From: UBA1740 sp045587025
GTDB lineage: Bacteria; Bacillota; Clostridia; Oscillospirales; CAG-272
Assembly (NCBI GenBank): GCA_045587025.1
Contig: JAZNBK010000038.1
Location: forward strand, 1 to 15,782
Reading direction: 5' to 3'
Length of the DNA stretch: 15,782 nucleotides
Below, piece after piece: positions 1 to 6,274 of this stretch. Numbering within the stretch: position 1 is the stretch's first letter; every line of letters begins with the position of its first letter. The position numbers and the translations under genes were made by a program. The notes beneath the pieces were generated by a model. The model did not search any database. It was not told the origin of the DNA and saw only the letters and a list, made by a program, of their open reading frames with translations.

Positions 1-26
1 TAATGTTTACGGAGGTAATAAACTTT

Positions 27-692
27 ATGACGAATGTACAATTTAATAACAATTATGATGTTTTCCATGCATTCTTGGTAGAAAATGCTGACTATGATGG
101 TTATTATGAGTTGCCTGTCATCAGGACAAGCGACCATTTACCTGATAAGGTCATAACATTTTCAAAGGCAATGTCTAAAACATGGGACGATTTTGACTGT
201 TGGGTGGTCTTTTACGAGCATGACAGAGATTTTGAAAGACTTTGGAGCAAACCAAGACAATATCTCGACAAGTTGAAAAAGTTCAAGGGTATCATATCCC
301 CTGATTTTAGCCTTTATCGAAATATGCCGCTTATCATGCAAATGTGGAATACATATCGTAGCAGAGCAATAGCCGTTTGGTTGCAGAATAACGGCGTTGA
401 AGTCATCCCAAATGTAAGATTCGGGGATGAAAGAACCTTCTCTTTCTGCTTTGACGGGATAGAAGAAAACAAAACTGTTGCAGTAGGCACACATGGTTGT
501 ATTAAGCGCAAAGAGGATAAAATCTTCTTTAAAATAGGTCTTGCCCGAATGGTGCAAAGGCTGTCTCCTAAAACTATAATAGTTTACGGTAGTGCACCTG
601 ACAGTATCTTCAAGCCCTATAAGGATATTGGTATCAACATCATAGCTTTTGAAAGTGAATTTTCAAAGTCCAGAAAGCAGGTGACTGCTTAA
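27..692 (+). CDS. DUF4417 domain protein, first gene of an accessory cluster
   Basis: A 221-residue protein of the DUF4417 family, whose biochemical role is unknown; members are common in phages and mobile regions of Firmicutes. Recognisable family blocks are ISPDFSLYRNMPL followed by a WNTYRSRAIAVWLQ segment, then VIPNVRFGDERTFSFCFDGI, a VAVGTHGC segment and a final IIVYGSAP strand. No signal peptide or membrane segment is visible. I chose the ATG at 27 because a GGAGG (11-15) precedes it by 11 bases. An in-frame ATG at 3 has no visible upstream site because the window starts there, and would add eight residues. The stop overlaps the next start by one base (TAATG at 690-694), so the two are probably translated together. 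Base composition is clearly AT-rich compared with ileS. Family assignment is fairly sure; function is not known. Confidence 0.8.
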   Translation: MTNVQFNNNYDVFHAFLVENADYDGYYELPVIRTSDHLPDKVITFSKAMSKTWDDFDCWVVFYEHDRDFERLWSKPRQYLDKLKKFKGIISPDFSLYRNMPLIMQMWNTYRSRAIAVWLQNNGVEVIPNVRFGDERTFSFCFDGIEENKTVAVGTHGCIKRKEDKIFFKIGLARMVQRLSPKTIIVYGSAPDSIFKPYKDIGINIIAFESEFSKSRKQVTA

Positions 693-1252
693 TGGGTGGA
701 AGTATATCAGGAAATTTTGGAAACACCAAAGGTAGTAGTTTAGATGCACTGAGCAATCTGCTAACTGCAGCATCACTCATTCCGGGACTTGATACTTTTA
801 CAAACTTGGCATCGATACCTGTTGACCTTGCAAGAGGGGATTTTGTCTCCGCGGGACTTAGTGCACTTGGTGTTGTCCCGGTAGTTGGTGAGATTGGCGA
901 TGCAGCAAAACTCGCTAAAATAGCAGATAAAGCTGTAGATGCAGCTAAAACGGCAGATAAAGTGTCGGATGCTGCAAAGGGCATAAAAAGGATTGCACCA
1001 TCAAAGCTAACACAAACTCATAAGCTTACGTTGAGCAAAAAACAATATAGTAATCTCGTGGAAAGTATAAGAAAAAATGGGATTACTGAACCTATCAAAT
1101 ATGTTGAGTATAAAGGTACAAAGTATGTTGTTGATGGGCATCATAGATTAAGGGCAGCAAAGCAGCTGAAATTGGATAAAATTCCTACGCAAAAGGTTTC
1201 GCTGCCATATAAAGGATACAAAACAATTAACGATTTGCTTTGGTTTGATTAA
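692..1252 (+). CDS. Pretoxin-like protein with C-terminal ParB/sulfiredoxin-like domain
   Basis: A 186-residue protein in three parts. Residues 1-16 are a Gly/Ser-rich start (MGGSISGNFGNTKGSS). Residues about 25-75 are a small, hydrophobic Gly/Pro/Ala segment containing IPGLDTFTNLASIP, a GDFVSAGLSALGVVPVVGEIGD stretch (49-70) and then AAK repeats to about residue 97. This resembles the linker that precedes toxin domains in polymorphic toxins. Residues 108-186 form a ParB/Srx-like domain with the signature DGHHR at 148-152. ParB/Srx folds include nucleases, NTP-binding enzymes and toxin C-termini, so a nuclease or nucleotide-modifying toxin is possible but unproven. No secretion signal and no obvious immunity gene are present. 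Translation is coupled to the DUF4417 gene: there is a one-base overlap, and AGGTG (679-683) lies 8 bases before the start. Confidence 0.7.
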   Translation: MGGSISGNFGNTKGSSLDALSNLLTAASLIPGLDTFTNLASIPVDLARGDFVSAGLSALGVVPVVGEIGDAAKLAKIADKAVDAAKTADKVSDAAKGIKRIAPSKLTQTHKLTLSKKQYSNLVESIRKNGITEPIKYVEYKGTKYVVDGHHRLRAAKQLKLDKIPTQKVSLPYKGYKTINDLLWFD

Positions 1253-1270
1253 CAGAAAGGGGGAATTGCT

Positions 1271-1945
1271 GTGATATATATTACAGGCGATACACACATA
1301 CCAGTCGATATACAGAAACTTTCCACTAAACGTTTTCCCGAGCAAAAAGAAATGACTAAAAATGATTATGTAATCATATGTGGTGATTTTGGCGGCGTGT
1401 GGGACGGAAGCAATGAAGAAAAATATTGGATAAAGTGGCTTAAAAGCAAAAACTTCACTACGCTTTTTATTGATGGCAATCATGAAAATTTTGAAACGCT
1501 TTATAATCTCCCAACGGTAGATTTTGGTGGTAGTTTTGCACACAAAGTTGATGATGGCATATATCATTTAATCAGGGGCGAAGTATATAATATCGACGGA
1601 AAGAAGTTCTTCGTATTTGGCGGGGCAAGCTCGCACGATAAAGAACATCGAACCGAAGGCAAAAACTGGTGGAAAGATGAAATGCCAAGCGAAAAAGAGT
1701 ATAGCTGCGCAGAAGAAAATCTTGAGAAGAATAATTTTGAATTCGATTATGTAATAACCCATTCTGCCCCAACATCTATTCAAGATAAAATTGCTCCAAC
1801 ATATGAAATTAACCAACTTACAGATTTTCTGGAAAAAATAAGAAACAGTGTGGCATGTAAAAAATGGTTCTTTGGACATTACCATAAAGATGTTGAAGTT
1901 GATGAAAAGTTTACTGTGGTATTTGACAAGATTTATAAGATTTGA
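1271..1945 (+). CDS. Calcineurin-like metallophosphoesterase, phage type
   Basis: A 224-residue cytoplasmic hydrolase with the full set of dimetal phosphoesterase motifs: D7/H9 in GDTH, D39 in GDFGG, N70/H71 in GNHE, H164 in THSAP, and H203/H205 in GHYHKD. These ligands bind two metal ions (often Mn or Fe) and hydrolyse phosphomono- or diesters. The substrate cannot be told from sequence. Short proteins starting MIYITGDTH with a KNDYVIICGDFGGVW-like block are common in Firmicute phages and mobile regions. The start is a GTG with an excellent AAAGGGGG (1256-1263) 7 bases upstream; no closer ATG exists. It follows the ParB-like gene by 18 bases and ends the cluster before a terminator. Whether it works with the two upstream genes, for example as a counter-enzyme to a toxin, is only inference. 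Confidence 0.88.
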   Translation: MIYITGDTHIPVDIQKLSTKRFPEQKEMTKNDYVIICGDFGGVWDGSNEEKYWIKWLKSKNFTTLFIDGNHENFETLYNLPTVDFGGSFAHKVDDGIYHLIRGEVYNIDGKKFFVFGGASSHDKEHRTEGKNWWKDEMPSEKEYSCAEENLEKNNFEFDYVITHSAPTSIQDKIAPTYEINQLTDFLEKIRNSVACKKWFFGHYHKDVEVDEKFTVVFDKIYKI

Positions 1946-1955
1946 TTTAAATTTA

Positions 1956-1992
1956 GGTAGCCAATGCGAATTTCGCATTGGCTACCTCTTTT
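1956..1992 (+). terminator. Rho-independent terminator of the three-gene cluster
   Basis: A perfect inverted repeat starts 10 bases after the phosphoesterase stop: GGTAGCCAATGCGAA (1956-1970) pairs with 1972-1986, followed by TCTTTT (1987-1992). The long GC-containing stem plus T-tract fits an intrinsic terminator that closes the cluster. It faces the separate terminator of the leftward tRNA-Ser unit. Confidence 0.85.
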
Positions 1993-2046
1993 AAGGCAAA
2001 AGAATAACTTTACCTTAAAAAGAAATAATAAATAATAGCAATTTCG

Positions 2047-2086
2047 CTTAATGTGTTGATAATTCCCTTAATATGTGGTAATATTC
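2047..2086. repeat. Imperfect tandem repeat in AT-rich spacer
   Basis: Two adjacent, similar units of about 20 bases: CTTAATGTGTTGATAATTC (2047-2065) and CTTAATATGTGGTAATATTC (2067-2086). They lie in the gene-free AT-rich spacer 1993-2120 between the cluster terminator and the tRNA-Ser terminator. They could be protein-binding sites such as recombinase arm sites, or chance similarity in AT-rich DNA. I see nothing else in this spacer. Confidence 0.35.
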
Positions 2087-2120
2087 AAGGAAAAAAGCCA
2101 TTAAACTCATTAATTTTAAT

Positions 2121-2159
2121 AAAAACGAAACTTAAGCATTGTTTCAACACTTGAGTTTC
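2121..2159 (-). terminator. Terminator of the tRNA-Ser gene
   Basis: On the minus strand, directly after the tRNA CCA end, a 15-position stem pairs 2145-2159 with 2127-2141 (one C-A mismatch and two G-U pairs, AAA loop). A G and a run of five Ts follow, seen on the plus strand as AAAAAC at 2121-2126. It is well placed to end the leftward tRNA transcript. Confidence 0.82.
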
Positions 2160-2164
2160 TTTTT

Positions 2165-2253
2165 TGGCGGAGAGAGGGGGATTCGAACCCCCGTGCGATT
2201 GCTCGCAAACTGATTTCGAGTCAGCCCCGTTATGACCACTTCGATATCTCTCC
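2165..2253 (-). tRNA. tRNA-Ser(CGA)
   Basis: The reverse complement folds as a class II tRNA. The acceptor stem is GGAGAGA/TCTCTCC. The anticodon stem-loop has loop CTCGAAA, giving anticodon CGA (plus-strand positions 2216-2218), which reads UCG. The long variable arm has stem TGCGA/TCGCA with loop GCAA, as expected for serine. The T-arm is GGGGG-TTCGAAT-CCCCC. The discriminator is G, and CCA is encoded (2165-2167). The 89-base length suits tRNA-Ser. It is transcribed leftward, so its 3' end faces the accessory cluster at 1-1992. Confidence 0.96.
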
Positions 2254-2445
2254 ATAAGTATGATGCAACAGCGTGCACCATACTTATGGAGCTTGATAAA
2301 ATGTGGCTCAATGAGCTTTGCTCATTGAATCCACTTCGCATACCTCACCCGAAGATCGACAAGCTCGCTTGTCAGGCGCAGGGTGTGGGCATTCTCGCCA
2401 AAGGCGAGATAACTCTCCATGATGCATACTGTACATTTTTAAGTT
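2250..2445. repeat. Hairpin-rich, MITE-like insert between tRNA-Ser and its promoter
   Basis: Nearly the whole stretch is made of inverted repeats. There is a 13-bp stem 2250-2262/2279-2291 that starts inside the tRNA 5' end. A TCAATGAGC/GCTCATTGA stem (2308-2316/2320-2328) has an outer GTGG/CCAC pair. A GACAAGC-tc-GCTTGTC stem follows near 2360-2375, nested in CCTCACCC/GGGTGTGG, and then TCTCGCC-aaa-GGCGAGA near 2394-2410. At its far end the minus strand reads ATGGAGAGTTATC, almost repeating the tRNA start ATGGAGAGATATC. This suggests an insertion with a partial copy of the tRNA 5' end. It is not protein-coding; a 74-codon plus-strand reading frame across it is an accident of the repeats. 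Confidence 0.6.
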
Positions 2446-2489
2446 TGGAATTTTGATAGAAATCTGTTCTTCCCGTCAAATACTTCGTT

Positions 2490-2518
2490 AGTATAACACA
2501 AATTTGCGGTTTTTGCAA
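2490..2518 (-). promoter_or_regulatory. Sigma-A promoter for tRNA-Ser
   Basis: On the minus strand, TTGCAA (2513-2518) and TATACT (2490-2495) are separated by exactly 17 bases. Transcription would start near 2483 and run leftward through the hairpin-rich insert into the tRNA gene, giving a precursor with a 5' leader of about 230 bases. No better promoter is visible closer to the tRNA. Confidence 0.7.
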
Positions 2519-2589
2519 TAGTTTTTTTAAAAATACTGCTTTTTTCTCGCTAAATTAAAATAAAGTTTGTAGGAATTTTGCTTTTTCAC

Positions 2590-2618
2590 TTGACTTTATA
2601 TTAAATTAGTAATATAAT
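2590..2618 (+). promoter_or_regulatory. Sigma-A promoter of ileS
   Basis: TTGACT (2590-2595) and a perfect TATAAT (2613-2618) are separated by 17 bases. The start would be near 2625, followed by an untranslated leader of about 325 bases that contains the T-box element and ends at ileS. This is one of the best matches to consensus in the window. Confidence 0.82.
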
Positions 2619-2651
2619 TTATGTGTTATAGTTTTTCACTTAACGAAAATA

Positions 2652-2672
2652 AGAAACGGAAATTCCGTTTCT
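2652..2672 (+). other. Hairpin at the 5' end of the ileS leader
   Basis: AGAAACGGAA (2652-2661) is followed after one base by its reverse complement (2663-2672), a near-perfect palindrome, then GAAATATTTTT. It lies between the promoter and Stem I of the T-box. It may stabilise the transcript 5' end or act as a weak early terminator; the T-run is broken and not adjacent. Confidence 0.5.
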
Positions 2673-2687
2673 GAAATATTTTTACAA

Positions 2688-2915
2688 AAGCCGTGACGAA
2701 GACAGTAGGTCAGAACGAAACGCCCAGCGAGTCGGATATGGTGTGAGCCGACGCTTAGTAGTTCTTTTTCGAATATCACTTCTGAGCTGCGGAGAGGAAA
2801 GGCATTCGCCGATTATTTTCCGTCGGGTTTCCGCCGTCATAGGAGGGCATATAATGGTATGCTGAATAGTTACAAGGTTTTTTGCTTTGTCCCTGTTTAG
2901 CGGACGGGCTTTTTT
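2688..2915 (+). promoter_or_regulatory. T-box leader of ileS, isoleucine (AUC) specifier, T-box sequence not recognisable
   Basis: T-box leaders bind a cognate tRNA and let transcription continue when it is uncharged. Stem I features are clear: GTGACGAAGACAGTAG (K-turn region, from 2693), CAGCGAGTCGG, GGTGTGAGCCGAC, and the 3' strand GAATATCACTTCTGAGC (2771-2787) with specifier ATC at 2775-2777, matching the downstream ileS. A further helical region follows (about 2790-2840), then a small hairpin GCATA/TATGC (2847-2851/2858-2862). The expected antiterminator core, a TGGNACCGCG-like stretch whose bulge pairs with the tRNA NCCA end, is absent. The sequence runs from ACAAGG (2872-2877) straight into a T-run. 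ACAAGG can still pair with CCCTGT (2891-2896) except for one mismatch, as if only the outer antiterminator helix remained. Identification as a T-box leader is sure; its activity is doubtful. Confidence 0.85.
2886..2915 (+). terminator. Weak leader terminator upstream of ileS
   Basis: TTTGTCC (2886-2892) pairs with GGACGGG (2902-2908) through four Watson-Crick and three U-G pairs around a 9-base loop, then TTTTTT (2910-2915). Position and T-tract fit the regulatory terminator of a T-box leader. The stem is weaker than usual for this element, which agrees with the missing T-box sequence. Confidence 0.6.
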
Positions 2916-2950
2916 ATTTGCAAAATTTTACTTCCTAAGGAGAATTTTAT

Positions 2951-5900
2951 ATGTACGAGAAGGTTTCGAATAACCTGAACTTTGTGGAAAGAGAAAAACA
3001 GACCGTAAAGTTTTGGGAAGAGAACAGCATTTTTGAAAAGAGTATAGATAGCCGTAAGGGCGGCGAGACCTATACCTTCTATGACGGTCCTCCCACGGCA
3101 AACGGAAAACCGCACATAGGTCACGTTCTCACCCGTGTAATTAAGGATATGATTCCTCGCTACCGCACTATGAAGGGCTACCACGTTCTGCGTAAGGCGG
3201 GCTGGGATACTCACGGTCTCCCCGTTGAGCTTGAGGTCGAGAAAAAGCTCGGTCTTGACGGCAAGGAGCAGGTAGAGCAATACGGTCTTGAGCCGTTTAT
3301 CCAGGAATGTAAGGAAAGCGTTTGGAAATACAAGGGAATGTGGGAGCAGTTCTCATCTGCCGTCGGATTCTGGGCGGATATGAAGGACCCCTACGTTACC
3401 TATCACAATTCATTTATCGAATCTGAATGGTGGGCTTTAAAGCAGATTTGGGAAAAAGGACTTCTCTACAAGGGCTTTAAGATAGTACCCTTCTGCCCCC
3501 GCTGCGGCACTCCCCTTTCGAGCCACGAGGTAGCACAGGGATACAAGGACGTAAAGGAAAAGTCCGCTATCGCAAAATTCAGAGTGAAGGGCAAAACGGA
3601 CGAGTATTTCCTCGCATGGACTACTACCCCTTGGACGCTCCCCTCAAATGTTGCTCTCTGCGTAAACCCGAATGAAACCTACGTTAAAATTTCGGTAGGC
3701 GAAGAAAAATATATTCTTGCCGAGGCGCTTGTTTCATCGGTTATCAAGGACGAGTATACACTTCTTGAAAGCTATGTCGGAAAAAAGCTGGAATACACCG
3801 AATACGAGCCACTCTTCGACTTCGTTAAGCCCAAGGGCAAAGCTTATTTCGTAACGTGCGATAACTACGTAACCCTCTCTGACGGTACCGGTATAGTTCA
3901 TATCGCTCCCGCGTTTGGTGAGGACGACTCTGTCGTAGGTAAAAATTACGACCTCGCTTTCGTTCAACTTGTTGACGAAAAGGGAGAAATGACGAAGGAA
4001 ACTCCGTGGGCGGGTATGTTCTGCAAGGATGCGGACAAAGAGGTTTTCAAATACTTAAGCGAAGCAGGGCTTCTCTTCGCCGCTCTCCCCTTCGAGCACT
4101 CGTATCCTCACTGCTGGCGTTGTGGCACTCCTCTTATCTATTATGCCCGTGATTCCTGGTTCATCAAGATGACCGCTGTAAGAGATGACCTGATTCGTAA
4201 CAACAATACGGTAAACTGGATACCCGAAAGCATCGGTAAGGGCCGCTTTGGCGATTGGCTCGAAAACGTTCAGGATTGGGGCGTAAGCCGTAACCGTTAT
4301 TGGGGTACTCCCCTTAATATCTGGGAATGTTCCTGCGGACACAGACATTCTATCGGCTCTATCGAGGAGCTTAAGTCGATGTCTGACAACTGCCCCGAGA
4401 GCATTGAGCTTCACCGTCCCTTTATCGACGAGGTTACTATCAGATGTCCTGAATGTAACGGCGAAATGAAGCGTGTACCCGAGGTTATTGACTGCTGGTT
4501 CGACTCGGGCGCAATGCCCTTCGCTCAATGGCATTATCCCTTTGAAAACAAGGAATTGTTCGATTCTCAGTTCCCTGCCGATTTCATAAGCGAGGCGGTA
4601 GACCAAACGAGAGGATGGTTCTATTCTCTGCTCGCTATTTCAACTCTCATCTTTAATAAAGCCCCCTACAAGAACGTTATCGTTCTCGGTCACGTTCAGG
4701 ACGAAAACGGTCAGAAGATGTCAAAATCTAAGGGCAACGCGGTAGATCCTATGGAGGCGCTCGAGGAATTCGGCGCAGACGCAATTCGCTGGTATTTCTA
4801 TTCGAACAGCGCTCCGTGGCTCCCCAACCGCTTCCACAAGGGCGCGGTGGTTGAAGGTCAGAGAAAGTTTATGGGCACCTTCTGGAACACGTACGCATTC
4901 TTCGTTCTTTACGCTAATATTGATAATTTTGATGCGACGAAATATACTCTTGAATACGACAAGCTTTCCGTTATGGACAAGTGGATGCTCTCGAAGATGA
5001 ACACCCTTATAAAAGAGGTAGACGACAATCTCGCTAACTACAAAATCACCGAGACCTCAAAATTGCTTATGAAATTCGTTGACGACATGAGCAACTGGTA
5101 CGTTCGCCGCAGCCGCGAGCGCTTCTGGGGTAAAGAGATGACGCAGGATAAGATAAACGCCTATATGACGCTTTATACCGTTCTCGTAAATCTCTGTAAG
5201 GTAAGCGCGCCCATGATTCCCTTTATGGCGGAAAACATCTACCGCAATCTCGTTTGCAGTATAGATAAAAATGCGCCCGAAAGCGTACATCTCTGCGACT
5301 TCCCCTCTGCAAACGACGCTTATATTGACAATGCGCTCGAGGAGCATATGGACGAGGTACTGACGATAGTTGCGCTCGGCAGAGCTTGCCGTAATTCCGC
5401 TTCTATCAAAAATCGCCAGCCGGTGAGCCGTATGTACGTAAAGGCGGATTTCACTCTCGATAAATTCTATACCGACATAATTGAAGACGAACTTAACGTA
5501 AAATGCGTAGAATTTACCGACAACGTCCGTGACTTCACCTCCTATTCCTTCAAGCCGCAGCTCAAGACCGTAGGTCCTAAGTACGGCAAGTATCTCGCAG
5601 AGATAAAGGAAAAGCTTTCATCTATCGAGGACGGCAACTGCGCGATAGACGAGCTCGATTCAAACGGCGTATTAAAGCTCACGCTTTCCGATACCATAGC
5701 CGAGCTTTCCCGCGAGGACCTTCTGATAGAAATGACTCAGAAGCAGGGCTATGAGTCCTTTGCAGACAACGGCATAACGGTCGTTATCGATACGAACCTC
5801 ACAGAAGAGCTTATCGAGGAGGGATTTGTGCGCGAAATAATAAGCAAAATCCAGACCACGAGAAAAGAAAGCGGCTTTGAGGTCATGGACCATATTAAAA

Positions 5901-6064
5901 TCGGAATCGAAGGCAACGAAAAAATCTTTGCGCTTCTTCAAAAGAACAAAGAGGAGGTCTGCGAGATTCTTCTCTGCGACGAGCTTTGCGACAAGACGGA
6001 CGAGAACGCAAAGGAATGGAATATTAACGGTGAAAGCATAACCATTTCCGTCACGAAAATCTAA
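2951..6064 (+). CDS. ileS: Isoleucyl-tRNA synthetase
   Basis: A 1,037-residue class I synthetase that attaches isoleucine to tRNA-Ile in the cytoplasm. Visible landmarks are the ATP-site HIGH at 55-58 (within PPTANGKPHIGH), a CPRC zinc-type motif, the start of the editing domain (TTTPWTLPSN) and its DGTGIVHIAPAFGEDD block. A CWRCGTPL knuckle follows, then CPECNGEMKRVPEVIDCWFDSG, and KMSKS at 589-593 followed by GNAVDP. The C-terminal anticodon-binding region includes WYVRRSRERFW. The length and the lack of the usual C-terminal zinc finger fit the longer type-2 (eukaryote-like) IleRS, a group often associated with mupirocin tolerance. The signature is the normal HIGH, not an altered one. AAGGAG (2937-2942) lies 8 bases before the ATG. 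The gene is a single-gene unit with its own promoter and T-box leader. Confidence 0.97.
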   Translation: MYEKVSNNLNFVEREKQTVKFWEENSIFEKSIDSRKGGETYTFYDGPPTANGKPHIGHVLTRVIKDMIPRYRTMKGYHVLRKAGWDTHGLPVELEVEKKLGLDGKEQVEQYGLEPFIQECKESVWKYKGMWEQFSSAVGFWADMKDPYVTYHNSFIESEWWALKQIWEKGLLYKGFKIVPFCPRCGTPLSSHEVAQGYKDVKEKSAIAKFRVKGKTDEYFLAWTTTPWTLPSNVALCVNPNETYVKISVGEEKYILAEALVSSVIKDEYTLLESYVGKKLEYTEYEPLFDFVKPKGKAYFVTCDNYVTLSDGTGIVHIAPAFGEDDSVVGKNYDLAFVQLVDEKGEMTKETPWAGMFCKDADKEVFKYLSEAGLLFAALPFEHSYPHCWRCGTPLIYYARDSWFIKMTAVRDDLIRNNNTVNWIPESIGKGRFGDWLENVQDWGVSRNRYWGTPLNIWECSCGHRHSIGSIEELKSMSDNCPESIELHRPFIDEVTIRCPECNGEMKRVPEVIDCWFDSGAMPFAQWHYPFENKELFDSQFPADFISEAVDQTRGWFYSLLAISTLIFNKAPYKNVIVLGHVQDENGQKMSKSKGNAVDPMEALEEFGADAIRWYFYSNSAPWLPNRFHKGAVVEGQRKFMGTFWNTYAFFVLYANIDNFDATKYTLEYDKLSVMDKWMLSKMNTLIKEVDDNLANYKITETSKLLMKFVDDMSNWYVRRSRERFWGKEMTQDKINAYMTLYTVLVNLCKVSAPMIPFMAENIYRNLVCSIDKNAPESVHLCDFPSANDAYIDNALEEHMDEVLTIVALGRACRNSASIKNRQPVSRMYVKADFTLDKFYTDIIEDELNVKCVEFTDNVRDFTSYSFKPQLKTVGPKYGKYLAEIKEKLSSIEDGNCAIDELDSNGVLKLTLSDTIAELSREDLLIEMTQKQGYESFADNGITVVIDTNLTEELIEEGFVREIISKIQTTRKESGFEVMDHIKIGIEGNEKIFALLQKNKEEVCEILLCDELCDKTDENAKEWNINGESITISVTKI

Positions 6065-6086
6065 TAAGAGCTTTTCTTGCGAAACG

Positions 6087-6124
6087 CCCCTTGACGAGAT
6101 TGTCCTATTTATCTCGCCAAGGGG
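6087..6124 (+). terminator. Hairpin terminator after ileS
   Basis: CCCCTTG (6087-6093) pairs with CAAGGGG (6118-6124), and CGAGA (6095-6099) with TCTCG (6112-6116), with a single A-C mismatch between the two helices. Only a broken TTAATT follows, so termination may be incomplete. The next 80 bases are AT-rich and hold the promoter of the following gene. Confidence 0.6.
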
Positions 6125-6207
6125 TTAATTATGTAAACTGTTGTTTGCAACATCAAGAAAATACATCGTATATTAATTATTTTTCATTATTAGTTCATTT
6201 TATTAGG

Positions 6208-6236
6208 TTGATTTTTTTCATTTTTTGGAATATTAT
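6208..6236 (+). promoter_or_regulatory. Probable promoter of the ABC transporter gene
   Basis: TTGATT (6208-6213) and TATTAT (6231-6236) are spaced by 17 bases, upstream of a strong AAGGAG site. The DNA around it is very AT-rich, so chance matches are easier here than elsewhere. I see no operator-like palindrome. Confidence 0.55.
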
Positions 6237-6274
6237 ATTATGTAAAATCACTTTTCATTAAGGAGAAGAAGCGA

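Noticed and set aside
690..694. Programmed frameshift joining the DUF4417 and ParB-domain genes
   Set aside because: No slippery heptamer is evident, and the downstream gene has its own ATG with a well-spaced AGGTG, so ordinary translational coupling explains the TAATG overlap.
2250..2445. Possible CRISPR array
   Set aside because: The stems are of different sequence and spacing; there are no regularly spaced identical repeats and no cas genes.
2232..2456. A 74-codon plus-strand frame across the hairpin repeats
   Set aside because: It starts inside the tRNA-Ser gene, is made of inverted repeats, and has no ribosome binding site or protein-like composition.
2950..3300. Altered (mupirocin hyper-resistant) HXGH signature in IleRS
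   Set aside because: The motif is the standard HIGH at residues 55-58, so no special signature can be claimed.
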